A program made the translations under genes and the position numbers. The notes beneath the pieces are model-generated. The model searched no databases, was not told the origin of the DNA, and saw nothing but the letters and a program-made list of their open reading frames with translations. DNA of 64,000 bases from Peronospora farinosa. Taxonomy: Eukaryota; Oomycota; Peronosporomycetes; Peronosporales; Peronosporaceae. The stretch is from contig CANTFK010000994.1 of assembly GCA_947646735.1 (NCBI GenBank), positions 868,001 through 932,000 of the forward strand. The letters are read 5' to 3'. Positions 19,940 to 29,985 of this stretch are shown here, piece after piece. Numbering within the stretch: the stretch's first letter is position 1; each line of letters begins with the position of its first letter.

Positions 19940-20151
19940 AGCTGAAGCTCAGTCACAGGTGTACCAGATTGCTCAGGCACAGGCACTACTAAAAGCAGAA
20001 GTACAGACAATGACGGGAGATGCTCGAGCACAGGAGATCTTGCAGTCGCAACCCAATCACACCCACCCACAGTCTCAATCAGTAGCACACGTCGGATATT
20101 CTCAGTGGTAATGGACATGATAGTGAGTCACTGGGAGTTCTAGATGGCACT

Positions 20152-20914
20152 ATGGACAGCAGTATGGGAGATGAAGTTTTTTCGGGAACTTCAGCAGCAG
20201 CTCAAATGTCTGCTGCTGAATCTGCTGTTGCAGCTAATAGCAGTATTCAAGCAGCTAGATCTAATAGTGTTGAAACGCCTTCTAAGTTTGAAGAAACGAT
20301 GACTTTCGAGGCACTTCGGAAACGTGTTGCTGACTTTGCTGATGAACGTGACTGGAATCAGGTAAGGGCTAATTCGTTATGGTTTGGGGTGAACTTTGAT
20401 AGCATTAACCTTTTTGCGCCGTTGTTCGTGCTCTCTTTATTTGCAACTGCCAGATTCACACGCCTCGTAATCTGCTGCTGGCTCTTAATAGTGAAGTGGG
20501 CGAGTTGTGCGAGATTTTTCAGTGGAAAGGCGAGGTCAACAATACCGAAGGTATACATTTTTTGATTGCGTTGTGATGTTAAGACGGTATCAGCAAATGT
20601 CAACTGTTCGCTTCCTTGGTGATAGATTGGTCTGCACGCGAAAAAGAGCATCTTGGCGAGGAGATTAGCGATGTGTTGATCTACTTGGTGCGACTTGCTG
20701 ACAAGTGCGATGTAGATCTGCCTGCTGCTTTGAACGACAAGATCGCCAAGAATGCACGGAAATATCCCGCTGAGCTGGTGCGAACATGTGCATTACGTGT
20801 GAGGATTCGTGTTGCTAACGAATGTTTTGGTAATGGCGGCTGCAGATAAGAGGATCGTCCAAGAAGTACAACGAGTACAAGCGGATGCGTATAGTGGAGG
20901 AGTCGACGTTGTAG
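20152..20914 (+). CDS. dCTP pyrophosphatase (DCTPP1/XTP3TPA, MazG-like fold)
   Basis: All-alpha NTP pyrophosphatase that cleaves dCTP and its modified forms to the monophosphate, sanitising the nucleotide pool. Four exons with phase-correct joins: 20152-20361, 20454-20550, 20626-20777 and 20846-20914; introns are 92, 75 and 68 nt, giving 175 residues. Signatures are FADERDWNQIHTPRNL, LNSEVGELCEIFQWKG (metal-binding E-x2-E), EEISDVLIYLVRLADKC (E-x3-D) and RGSSKKYNEYK. The first ~45 residues are Ser/Ala-rich and not conserved. The frame is open upstream of ATG 20152 to about 20087, which leaves room for a longer N-terminus (see the finding on the upstream FAR1-type ORF). Confidence 0.92.
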
Positions 20915-21231
20915 AGAAGTCAGTCAGGGCATAAGGAAGGGCAAGATACGTGTATAAATGAATTTGATAGGTACAGTATGCACTCCATCAAATCAAAGCA
21001 CCAAATAAGGCCTGCGGATATATAAAAGTAGCGAATTCACCACTGCGTAGGCATCTAGCTCTATTGAGTTTGCATGCAACGCGTTCCCATAATCTTTCAC
21101 AAGAATCGAGTCGCAGTGCAAGATATGGTCCTATGTGGCTAAGGGGTGGATCAAAAAGCTTGCCACCAAGCTTAACTGCAGCCTCCACAGCATCGTCCAA
21201 TCTTCCCTGCCTTCCTCTGCTCTGTGCCTGT
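20915..21231. other. Intergenic region between convergent genes, 317 bp
   Basis: 3' flanks of the dCTP pyrophosphatase (plus) and eIF2-alpha (minus). Antisense open frames seen here are not credible genes. No repeat or RNA gene was found. Confidence 0.55.
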
Positions 21232-22236
21232 CTAATCCTCGGGCGCGTCGCCATCCACCAGGCGATTTTCGTTCTCAAGCTTCTCAATCATTTGCAGGAA
21301 CTCCTTCTCCTCGTTCACACTCACGACCTTCGGCTCCATCTTGACCGACATCGTGCCCTTCTTGGCAGTAATGTGTTCCCGCACCATTTCAATGGCTTCC
21401 TGTAGCTTTTGTATCCCCTTCTGCTTGTCCAGCGTACTGGTAGTCATGACGTACATGGGGGGTGCAATAAGCTTCACTTTAACAGGTACATCCTCCGTAC
21501 CCACATCTTGTCCAGCCTGTAAAGCTGATCGAATGGCCTCGATGCCCTCATACGTGAAGCACGTAACCTCAATGTCCGCTCGGATTTTAATAGGCTGCGG
21601 AGTCAAACGACGACGAATCTGAGTCTTAAGAGCCGTGAGAATCTCGGACGACACGTCCAGTTCCTCAAAGACTGCATCATCTGTAATGCCCATTTTAAAG
21701 ACATCGTAACAATGCACGTACTCGATCTTCTTCTCATCATCATTTACAGTCTCAATTTTGAACTTCTTGTACAGTGGCCACGCCACCTTTGCATACAAAT
21801 CTTCAATCTTTATCTGATTCTCCTGAGCCACTTGACGGAGTACACCATGTACCGTTTTGGCTTTATTATAGCGCTCTTCGCACTTAGCGATATCCTCAGG
21901 GGATACACGACGTTTGGACAGATCAATGTAACCCTTCTCCTTGTCTACACGTAGCACCATAACCACCTCATTTTTCCCCACACGAATGAGCTTATTAATG
22001 GATCGAATACGACGTCGAGACAGCTCGGAAAGCAGAATCATGCCCTCAATGTTATTGTACTCGAGGAGTGACACATAAGCGCCCATTTCAGCGATAGAAC
22101 GCACGTTCACCATCACCAGCTCATCAATCTCGGGGAATTTCTGCTCATAAAAGCGGCATTGCAAGTGCAGAATCTCTTGCGCTTGCGATGTCTCCTCACC
22201 GGACACTACGGCTACACTATTGAGGGTCTCGGCCAT
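21232..22236 (-). CDS. SUI2: Translation initiation factor eIF2 subunit alpha
   Basis: 334 residues, single exon, normal length. The N-terminal S1 RNA-binding domain includes EIDELVMVNVRSIAEMGAYV and IEGMILLSELSRRRIRSI. Ser73, the serine in LLSELSRRR, aligns with the regulatory Ser51 of other eukaryotes, the target of eIF2-alpha kinases in stress control. A helical domain and the C-terminal alpha/beta domain (IKIRADIEVTCFTYEGIEAI; KLIAPPMYVMTTSTLDKQKG) follow, then an acidic tail. The protein is part of the eIF2-GTP-Met-tRNAi ternary complex in the cytosol. ATG 22236 is the first start after stops in this frame; its N-terminus is about 20 residues longer than the human protein. Confidence 0.97.
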   Translation of the reverse strand: MAETLNSVAVVSGEETSQAQEILHLQCRFYEQKFPEIDELVMVNVRSIAEMGAYVSLLEYNNIEGMILLSELSRRRIRSINKLIRVGKNEVVMVLRVDKEKGYIDLSKRRVSPEDIAKCEERYNKAKTVHGVLRQVAQENQIKIEDLYAKVAWPLYKKFKIETVNDDEKKIEYVHCYDVFKMGITDDAVFEELDVSSEILTALKTQIRRRLTPQPIKIRADIEVTCFTYEGIEAIRSALQAGQDVGTEDVPVKVKLIAPPMYVMTTSTLDKQKGIQKLQEAIEMVREHITAKKGTMSVKMEPKVVSVNEEKEFLQMIEKLENENRLVDGDAPED

Positions 22237-22453
22237 CTCGAATCGGATTATGGGCAGAAAATTGACCGTAACTAACCACCAGTCACCACAAGAAAATTAT
22301 AAGATTATGTGGTGCACACCCCTTTGACCGTACTTACAGAAATTAAGAATAACGATATCCTACGCACTTAATGGTACGCACTTAGTGTGCCAACACATGA
22401 GCTAGCATTTTGAAATTAGAGCAATAGTCTAGAGACTATCAGTTTATAGCTGT

Positions 22454-23758
22454 CTAGACATTGATAACTCGCGTAAGTTTCTGAATACGGTTCAGTAGCA
22501 AGTCGCCCTTCTTGATAGCATCCTGATACTGCGCATTCTTGGCATCTAGACGGTTGGTTTCAATCACACCAGCAACTTTGTCAATCTTGGCATTCAATCG
22601 ACCCGCAGCAATAAACCGTGCCAGTTCCGTGTCCAAGAAATCAATGCTCACACCAAATGCAGCAGCCATTGATGCAATCGTCACACTGCGATAGGCTTCC
22701 AAGAATTGTGCATAGACAAGCACACGAAGTTCACGGTATAAGAAACGTGAGTGTGTCGAGAGGTACTTGTCACGTAGAATAAATGGCTGGATATCCACCA
22801 TAGCAGCAAAGAATTTCTTGTAATCACAGTCGTACACTCCATTCAGAAAGTCCGTAAGGAACGGGATCTCCTTGATAACCGCGAGAATCTCCGGTGAGTC
22901 CACGATCTTTTTCTTCAAATCCACACGACTCATACTGAGCACGCACGTAATGACACAATAAAACACCATTGTATTGTACGGCATCAATTCCGTTGCAGTG
23001 AACGTCGCCACTGACTCTTGAAACAGCTTGGATGCCTTCGTAAAGTCTCGAGCCATTAGTAAATAGCAGCCTTCGTATACTTTTAGACGGTTGCGTCGGT
23101 CCCAATCACCACCTTCATCAATTAACCTGCAACAATCTCTCATCAGTCCTCTTCATTTCACAACACATCTAACAAGTTCGACGTACACTGCAGCTTTCTT
23201 GATATACTGCTCAACCAGTTCCAGATCAGAGAAAAAGAGACCAATACGGATAATGTGCAGAGCAACGAGAATCTTCTGGTTAATCGACTGAGGTTTCTCT
23301 CCTGCAATTGCAAAAGCCTCCAGTGCTTTCTCTTTATCACCGATTCTTGAATACATCCGTGCTTTCGTCAAAAGTGCCTCCAGAACTTCAATATCACCGA
23401 GATTCTGCTCTGCATCCGCCAATCGTTCGTCCAAATCAACTAATTCGTGTGCATTCTTGTCATTCATTTGAGCCTCAAGTGTTGTATCCACTGGCCATTG
23501 AAATTCATGACACACAAGACGATAGAAAGGCGTCATGTTGTTTTGTTGGATAATATCCAATACTTGTTGCTTCGTTGCTACGTCTTCGGGTGAATTAGTC
23601 GCGTGCTGGTGTTGGAGCAGGAAATGCAAGTGACTTAACTCCATATTTGGCAATGTACTGAGTTCGTCCTCGATCTCTTCAGAGATATTGCCCATACTCA
23701 CTTGTTTCTTGAGCATTGGGACTTTAGTAGAGGGGGTTTTCGCGTCGTCGGCGGCCAT
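22454..23758 (-). CDS. RPN7: 26S proteasome lid subunit Rpn7 (PSMD6)
   Basis: 414 residues from two exons, 23758-23187 and 23126-22454, with a 60-nt intron (donor GTACGT, acceptor TTGCAG). The join gives IKKAAVLIDEGGDWDRRNRLK, exactly the conserved family stretch. An N-terminal helical/TPR-like part (HFLLQHQHATNSPEDVATKQQ; FYRLVCHEFQWPVD) and a C-terminal PCI domain (LVYAQFLEAYRSVTIASMAAAFGVSIDFLD; LNAKIDKVAGVIETNR) are present. It is a structural subunit of the lid, next to Rpn3/Rpn6 in the known complex. The start is ATG 23758. Confidence 0.96.
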
Positions 23759-23816
23759 GAGATGGATTAAAGTCGGTAAGGAGGATAAGATCCGGATTTT
23801 TTACCAGGGGGGAGCT

Positions 23817-23935
23817 CCCCGTTATAAACGATGGATACAGTGATCATGTTGAAAGGGACACCATATTGTCATAAGTTCCCCGCTGAAATAGATGGATACA
23901 TTGATCATGTTAAAAGGGACACTACTTTGCCAATG
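23817..23935 (+). repeat. Imperfect tandem duplication, 61-bp period, two copies
   Basis: CCCCGTTATAAACGATGGAT (from 23817) and CCCCGCTGAAATAGATGGAT (from 23878) start two copies that share ATGGATACA.TGATCATGTT.AAAGGGACAC. They lie in the gap between the Rpn7 start and the IF3 3' end (23759-24155). The rest of that gap shows no gene. A small palindrome, GGGGAGCTCCCC, precedes copy 1. Confidence 0.75.
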
Positions 23936-24155
23936 CTGTGGCTAAGAAATGCCACTTAGCACGATATCAATGTAGCCAAGTTGAATTACAAGTGGATATT
24001 GCTATGATTTTGGCAGGCTATACATTTACTGTGGTTGTCTTGGTTCTCTAGTAGTCAAGCTGCTTTGATCTTATCCTTCCAGTAATGTATAGCGAGTCGG
24101 AACAGCTCTAGTGCTGTGCTTCCCTCTAGATGATACAACTGAAGCTGCTGCTTCT

Positions 24156-24838
24156 CTAGATGGCCGGTGAGTAGAACACATACACAGCACCAAACTGCTC
24201 TCTCACTGGGCCACTGGGGACACCCAACGTGGCATCAATGCGGCTTTCAATCTGTTTCAACTGCTCCACTGACTGCATCTTCAACTGATATGCTTGATAA
24301 TACTTGATCGTGACTTTGACCTTGTGGCCCTTGGTTAAGAACCTCTTGAGCTGTTCGACTTTCATATTCAAGTCATTTGGCTACAAAACATCAACACCAA
24401 TGGATCATTTTCAATACTTTAGCCTACACAACCTCTTCATCAGTAGTACTACAAACTTACCGCGATCTTGGCACCAACCACGACCTCCTTGTCTGGCTTT
24501 GGTTTTTGCTGTTTCGAGGCCTTTTTAGTCGCCTTCTTGAGCTCATAGAAGCGTTTCTTGGCATCAAAAAGTCGACAGAAAACTGGTTGTTTACCTACAG
24601 GCGACATTTGCACCAGATCAACGCCTTGAATCTCTGCGTCTTGAATAGCCTGGCGAATCGGGACATCCAGACGCACATTATCACCCTCTTCAACGATATT
24701 AACAACTTGTGCAGTAATGTTCTCATTAATAAGACCCCATTTGGAATCAGCTGATGCAAAGCCACGTAATAGTAAAGAGTGATGGTCATGTCCTAGTCGA
24801 CGAGGGCGCAACGCCGCTCGACGTACCAAGGACAGCAT
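24156..24838 (-). CDS. Translation initiation factor IF-3, mitochondrial
   Basis: 200 residues from two exons, 24838-24461 and 24380-24156, with an 80-nt intron and phase-0 join (GAKIAPNDLNMKVEQ). The N-terminus MLSLVRRAALRPRRLGHDHH is a typical mitochondrial presequence. The N-terminal IF3 domain shows WGLINENITAQVVNIV and LDLVQMSP-like residues (GVDLVQMSPVGKQPVFCRLF). The C-terminal domain shows QLKRFLTKGHKVKVTIKY, the ribosome-binding face. IF3 keeps mitochondrial ribosomal subunits apart and checks initiator pairing. A plastid role is excluded if, as inferred, the organism is an oomycete. Divergent from FANCL (124 bp). Confidence 0.9.
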
Positions 24839-24962
24839 TATGGGCAGGTCAATTGTGAGCCTGCGAGGAGATTGGATAAAATACCAACTAGAATAATAAC
24901 CTTTCAAGGTACATGTTTCTGCAGTACTAAATTTTATTAAATATTACAGAGTATCAATAATC

Positions 24963-26174
24963 ATGTTCTTCGTATCAGAGGATGGAGAGCGCTCGTCGTA
25001 TCGTGGCTACGTGTGCGTCCAAGGCGATGAGTTTGCCGTTCGGGTATCGAATGTCGAGTATGATGCGTCTACAGGTCGTATCGTGCTAAAAAATGCACAA
25101 TTAGACGTGGAACGCGCTCTCGCAGCGCGTTTGAAACCACATCATGCGACTCTAAAGCTTCGATTGGCTCAGGCGTCATCTCTTGAAGGGTTTGGAGCAG
25201 AATTGGAAGAACTAGTGGCCATTTGCTGTCGGAAACTAGTCGGCAATCAAGTGGCATTGCCTAGTGCCAAGTATTACGCGAGATTAATGGCTGAATTGGA
25301 CGTTGTGGGCTGGAATCGGCTCCGTCAATTGAGTGACGACTTGAGATCATTGGAGCTCGAGATAATGGACAAATCTGGACGAAGTCACACGGTTCAAGTG
25401 CTGTTGCCATTGCAGTATAAAGATCAAGGGTTTGCCATCAAACCCGAGTGTTTTGTAGACGCTCCTGAGCCTTTTGAGCTGCAGTGGCCTTCAGATAACA
25501 ACCAGGTGGTGTTGGACGAAGTCTTGAAACAGTTTGAGCTTTTCTTGGACAGGTTCCAGACGTTCTGGAATGTCCTGGATGTACTTGATGCAACGACGTG
25601 TGTGTTGGAGCCACATCGTCCTGCAAGAGCCACGGGACGAAGAAGACTGGCCCTTGAACGGCATGCTTCAGTGCAGTTTGAAGTGGATCCAGCACACCCC
25701 ACTGCGATGTTGAGTGAGCTGAGTTTCTTTGGCAATCAAGCAAGTGTTGGAGCACTGCGTGAACGTTGGGGCAGTGCATCGAGTCGATGGGATGAGACAA
25801 GATCGTTGCAGGAAAACTTGGAGGATGTACTAAAAATCACGCTGCCATCCCAAAAGACAACCAAACCAGATGAGTTTGCCGTGGAATGCGGGATTTGCTA
25901 TTCATACCGTTTGGAAGAAGAGGATGAGGACACCGAGGAAACGAAGCAAGACTCTGGGGCTACGTCAATGCAGCAAAAGAAAGCGCCGAAACAAGGTTCT
26001 CGGATTCCGGACAGATTGTGCGAGAATGTGAAATGTAATCGGCCATTCCACGTCAAATGCCTCTTTGACTGGTTGCGTGCGCTACCCACGTCGCGTCAGT
26101 CTTTTCACACCGTTTTTGGTGAGTGTCCGTATTGCCGGGAAGCAATCAGCGCCAAATTTCAGCCAAAATTTTAA
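24963..26174 (+). CDS. FANCL: FANCL-type E3 ubiquitin ligase (Fanconi anaemia pathway)
   Basis: 403 residues, single exon. The C-terminal PHD/RING-like domain is diagnostic: ECGICYSYRL at ~308, an acidic/Gln insert, then RLCENVKCNRPFHVKCLFDW and SRQSF..VFGECPYCREAI. FANCL ubiquitinates FANCD2/FANCI with UBE2T after interstrand crosslinks. The central double-RWD/URD region is recognisable from LPLQYKDQGFAIKPECF and LPSAKYYARLMAELDVVGWNRL. The insert of about 35 residues inside the RING (EEEDEDTEETKQDSG...) is longer than usual. The start is the first ATG. Confidence 0.92.
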   Translation: MFFVSEDGERSSYRGYVCVQGDEFAVRVSNVEYDASTGRIVLKNAQLDVERALAARLKPHHATLKLRLAQASSLEGFGAELEELVAICCRKLVGNQVALPSAKYYARLMAELDVVGWNRLRQLSDDLRSLELEIMDKSGRSHTVQVLLPLQYKDQGFAIKPECFVDAPEPFELQWPSDNNQVVLDEVLKQFELFLDRFQTFWNVLDVLDATTCVLEPHRPARATGRRRLALERHASVQFEVDPAHPTAMLSELSFFGNQASVGALRERWGSASSRWDETRSLQENLEDVLKITLPSQKTTKPDEFAVECGICYSYRLEEEDEDTEETKQDSGATSMQQKKAPKQGSRIPDRLCENVKCNRPFHVKCLFDWLRALPTSRQSFHTVFGECPYCREAISAKFQPKF

Positions 26175-26299
26175 ATGAAAGAGGCTGGTGACAACAATTA
26201 GCGGTAACTTATCGACAGCTTTGGGTGAAGCTGATTTTGTTTGACTGCGTTTCCGGTCGGCAATATTATCTTTCACATCGCTTGCTTGCATGATACAAC

Positions 26300-28261
26300 T
26301 CAGTTGGCGGGCTTCTTCTCGTCCGCTGATCTACTCATGACTGCTCCATCACGCACGATATTAATGGAGCCATCAGCGTTCACACGAATACGCTTAGACG
26401 GTTTGCCAGTGTCGCGGTCATCATTCTTGTTGCGATGACGCCGGCTTCCTAACGATTCGTCGCCACGTCTGTCCTCGCAGAATTCCCCGTAAGGGTGAGC
26501 CCGCGCGCGATCGCTGCCTCGTCGTGATGAAGATCCAGTGTCGCGGTTGTTGTGGCGGCGGCTGCCACGCGCGTCATGGTGCTGGTTGCCCCGAGCGTGG
26601 TACATTCCCTTTTTAGGGATCTTTTCAGGCGGAAAGTCCTCGTCGGTTGCTTTTCGTAGCAGTACTCGCCACTTCTTGTCACGAGGTTGCGTCTTGCTGC
26701 CAATCGGTTTGTTACCCACATACCACTGCGAGCGATTAAAGGCAACATCATGGGCCTTAGCTTCCTCCTCCTCTTCCTGTGTTACCGTAGCAGAATCATT
26801 ATCGCCAGGTGTCTCTACATCTCCCATGTCAACGTCTTCTCCTGATACTGGTACATTTTCAGCTTTTACCTTCTCCTTCTTTTGCTTCAGAAACTGTGGC
26901 GGAATCGCCTGACCGAGTGCAATAAGCGCTCTACTAGCGGTGAAGTTATCTTGGAAAACAATAGTACACGAGCTGTCATTGAGCCACTCCACGTATGCAG
27001 GGCCGTACCCAACGAAATACTCCATCACATCGCTTGTACGAACTTGTTGGAACTTGTCATCCAGCGAGTACATGTGCAATGCGTCGTCACGAAATGCCAC
27101 CGCGTGTCCATCCTCGGCGGCCTTAGCGTCCCAGCGTTCACGACCGACCTTAGCAGATGCCGGATGAAGGCCTGTCGGGACCACCTGTGAGCGATCTTCT
27201 TCAGCTGGTAGCCCAAACTTTTGCGCGCGAACACGCAATTTCTCCTGGTCGCGCTGCTTTTCAACCCACTCTTCCTGAGTTAGACCCTGCTCCAACGCCC
27301 TTGCTGTCTCAGCAGAATACTCTACTGCAAACTGGGGCGTATCAAAGCGTTTCATACGCTGTTCTCTCTTGCTTTGCTCCTCCTGACTTGTAATGTCAAT
27401 ACCGGTTGTAAAACCAGGTACAATTGCTCCCGTCCGTTGCAGCTTCCTCACTTCTCGTGGGTCTAAAAACGTTTTAATATCTGGTGCGACGAATGGAGCT
27501 CCAAATCTCTCGGCTCGACGCTTTGAAGTTGCATACTCCGTTTCATAGTTCTCTCGCTGCTCCATTGTCAGTAAATCGTCTTTACCCAGCGGATCAGCTC
27601 TCACCATAAGCCTTGGAGACGGGAATGCAGCTACATTAGAAGCTGCAAGAGCTTCTGTTTGACCTTCATAGACTCCATGAACTTGAATGCCACGTAGAGA
27701 CACAGAAGAGTCCCACGACGTGAATGCCGTCTGCGTCACTTGAATAAAATCCGGATCCTGACACGTCGCTAGGACGTCCTGACCCACCTGATTGCCTACA
27801 CCAATCGACAACAAGCCGTTCTTGATATCTACAACAATCCAATAGGCCACAAACTCCTGGGCAGAGCAGATACGACCCGTAAAGACCCGGACCAGATCCA
27901 CCTCCTTGTTACGTCCTGAAGCCGATTTTCTCCACACCAGCTCGGTATTTCCACTCGTTCCAACTGTTACTTCATACTTCCATTTCGTATGAGATTTCCT
28001 GTGTGTTTTGTTGCTTGTAGTGTCCTCAGGGACGTCAGGAAAAGCGTCCAAAGACGGAGCAAAACCAACTCGAAGATCTTCACGTGCTGAAGCTTCAAAC
28101 TGCACGACCAGTGCACATAGAGAAGCGAGAGAGGTCTCATTCGAAGCGTCTTCCATTGAAGTATCAGAGGAGGGCATAGAGGGAGACCGCCAGTCGCGGT
28201 AACGCCCGTACAATGCACTCAAGTGTAGCTCCGACGGTGGTGGTGACGTGTTCGCGTTCAT
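26300..28261 (-). CDS. NCBP3-like RNA-binding protein with FAMeT-type N-terminal domain
   Basis: 653 residues, single exon. Residues ~45-200 resemble the farnesoic-acid-O-methyltransferase-type (Methyltransf_FA) beta domain: WKYEVTVGTSGNTELVWRK, then VAYWIVVDIKNGLLSIGVG. The middle part holds three short KRRAERFG-like motifs (KRRAERFGAP, QRMKRFDTP, VRAQKFGLP), a pattern also seen in Tho1/MOS11-type mRNA-export proteins. Residues ~390-450 are the NCBP3-type RRM (DALHMYSLDD, VMEYFVGYGPAYVEWLNDSS). The NCBP3 signature continues with WRVLLRKATDEDFPPEKIPK and an Arg/His-rich low-complexity tail. NCBP3 binds the mRNA cap complex and TREX in the nucleus. The combination with a FAMeT domain is unusual. 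Divergent from FAM136A by only 81 bp. Confidence 0.8.
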   Translation of the reverse strand: MNANTSPPPSELHLSALYGRYRDWRSPSMPSSDTSMEDASNETSLASLCALVVQFEASAREDLRVGFAPSLDAFPDVPEDTTSNKTHRKSHTKWKYEVTVGTSGNTELVWRKSASGRNKEVDLVRVFTGRICSAQEFVAYWIVVDIKNGLLSIGVGNQVGQDVLATCQDPDFIQVTQTAFTSWDSSVSLRGIQVHGVYEGQTEALAASNVAAFPSPRLMVRADPLGKDDLLTMEQRENYETEYATSKRRAERFGAPFVAPDIKTFLDPREVRKLQRTGAIVPGFTTGIDITSQEEQSKREQRMKRFDTPQFAVEYSAETARALEQGLTQEEWVEKQRDQEKLRVRAQKFGLPAEEDRSQVVPTGLHPASAKVGRERWDAKAAEDGHAVAFRDDALHMYSLDDKFQQVRTSDVMEYFVGYGPAYVEWLNDSSCTIVFQDNFTASRALIALGQAIPPQFLKQKKEKVKAENVPVSGEDVDMGDVETPGDNDSATVTQEEEEEAKAHDVAFNRSQWYVGNKPIGSKTQPRDKKWRVLLRKATDEDFPPEKIPKKGMYHARGNQHHDARGSRRHNNRDTGSSSRRGSDRARAHPYGEFCEDRRGDESLGSRRHRNKNDDRDTGKPSKRIRVNADGSINIVRDGAVMSRSADEKKPAN

Positions 28262-28342
28262 GACAAAAACGGTTTTGTTTCAGGTCGTTTAACCCAAAAA
28301 TGGGTTTTATGTCTTCGAAATGTAGACCACACCAAGTGTTTT

Positions 28343-28813
28343 ATGGGTGAAATGGACAAAATAATTCGCTCATTCCGAACAATGGCTGACAATAAACTAC
28401 AGGATGCCGTGACTAAAATGGTGAACCGCCTGGATCGTAATTTCCTGCGTACGATGCAACGTGATGGCTACTTATGTGCAGCTAAAGTATTGGAGAACAA
28501 GAACTTGTCATCGGATCAATTGGCCGCTGCCGTGGAACGCTGTCAAATGCCAACGAACCAGTTGAATCAGTTTATGCAGCAAGAGATGCAAAACTTACAG
28601 AATCGTGTCCAGCGTTGCGCTCAGGATTGTCAGGACAAGGCAAAGGATTCGTTACCGACCAGTGGAAATCCTAGTGAGTCACAGATTGCTCACGCTCAAA
28701 AGGACATGGAGAAGTGCGTGAACCGCTGCGTGGACATGTACGTGAAGCTGCTGCCCACCATTAGCTCACGTATTGAGCAGGCCGTTGCTCAAGTCAAGCA
28801 GCAGCAGCAATAG
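28343..28813 (+). CDS. FAM136A-family protein (DUF842)
   Basis: 156 residues, single exon. The family signature is present: DGYLCAAKVLENKNLS, VERCQMP and the twin CX3C pairs CAQDC (92/96) and CVNRC (125/129), followed by KLLPTISSRIEQAV. The cysteine spacing resembles substrates of the mitochondrial intermembrane-space oxidation pathway, and animal FAM136A has been placed in mitochondria; the role here is inference. It ends in a short poly-Gln tail. ATG 28343 was chosen; MADN at residue 15 is a possible internal start that still keeps the domain. Confidence 0.9.
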   Translation: MGEMDKIIRSFRTMADNKLQDAVTKMVNRLDRNFLRTMQRDGYLCAAKVLENKNLSSDQLAAAVERCQMPTNQLNQFMQQEMQNLQNRVQRCAQDCQDKAKDSLPTSGNPSESQIAHAQKDMEKCVNRCVDMYVKLLPTISSRIEQAVAQVKQQQQ

Positions 28814-28995
28814 GAATAATGCAGCAATAGATAGACGGGTGAGACGGATCTGGGACTTTTTTTCTTGAGAGCTTGGGGCTGTTCGTTTTACGAGCTAGAT
28901 GAGGCTCCAGTGTGCTTCCAAGTTGTTTATTCTGGTTGCATAGCTTACGGAAAAGGTAGTGTTGATCCGTTCGTGTGTGTGTGTCTGTGAATGTC

Positions 28996-29985
28996 CTAGA
29001 GCACTGTAAGCTCTCGGTCTCGTTCTTCCAGCTTAACATCGGTGACCTTAATTACGGCGGGACTGTCCTTGACGACAGACATGGATACTACTCGTGTACT
29101 GGTGGAGATGATTTCACCTGTTGCAGTGTGTTTCTTCTGTTTCTTGGCCTCCAATTTCGCACGCTGTTCCTTGCGTCGACGTAGCATCCACTCGTACGTA
29201 CCGTAGCCCAACACCATGAGCCATAGATGAAAACTCACCAATACAAAGTACATGAACATGCACGGGACGGACATTACCAAACACACAACTAAGCAACTTT
29301 CCACGACGTAGCCGAATATGCCAGCATCGAATGGATGGTAGTGCAGCCACAAGAGACACAAAGCCGCATACACGACTTGCAGTACGAATTGCACTGTGCC
29401 CGTGCATGCTACTGTGAAGAACTGAGCGTAATTGACTTTACCGATACAAGTCTGCAGCCACGTACAGTGGTGGTCCAGTCCAGGCACGGCTTTCCGACAC
29501 AAAGCACAGTACCGTGTCTTCTCCCATCTTGGTCCACTAAGTCTCACACATCTCCATCCATTGGACATCGAATCGTCCACAGGTGCAGCTGGGTCAATGG
29601 TCTCACAAGATCTCCAGGATGTGATTAAAATGGTCGAGTTGACCACATGCATTCCAACTGCGACCAGTGTCTGTAGACAGCACAAACAGTTTGTCGGTTA
29701 GTCATGGAACTTAATCTTCCTCCTACTTTATCTCCCATTTGTTGTTCATACCAATGTAGTCATTACAGAACTCGTCGATTGTTCTTCATTGCGACTTTCC
29801 TGTCCAGTGCATAGATAAACTCCAGCTGTTCCAATATAAAAACTCAACCCGGAGACTGAATGACCAATCCAGGAAATCACTTGATCCCGTGAAAATGGCC
29901 GTTCAAATCCATTGATACGCTGGTGAGTTGATAAAACGCTTGGGATATCACTGGATTCGCTTGGTTGTGGCAAAGGATGATCCAT
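28996..29985 (-). CDS. DHHC-type protein S-palmitoyltransferase
   Basis: 302 residues from two exons, 29985-29752 and 29670-28996, with an 81-nt intron (donor GTATGA, acceptor CTACAG, phase 0). The N-terminal RINGFERPFSRDQVISWI precedes TM1 (SVSGLSFYIGTAGVYLC). TM2 is LVAVGMHVVNSTILITSW. The catalytic Cys-rich domain contains RYCALCRKAVPGLDHHCTW, with DHHC at 144-147, then TCIGKVNYAQF. TM3 and TM4 follow, then a Lys/Arg-rich cytosolic tail. The topology matches the ZDHHC1/11 group. The enzyme acylates cysteines of membrane-associated proteins. The frame that begins at TTG 29685 lacks the first TM. Confidence 0.9.
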
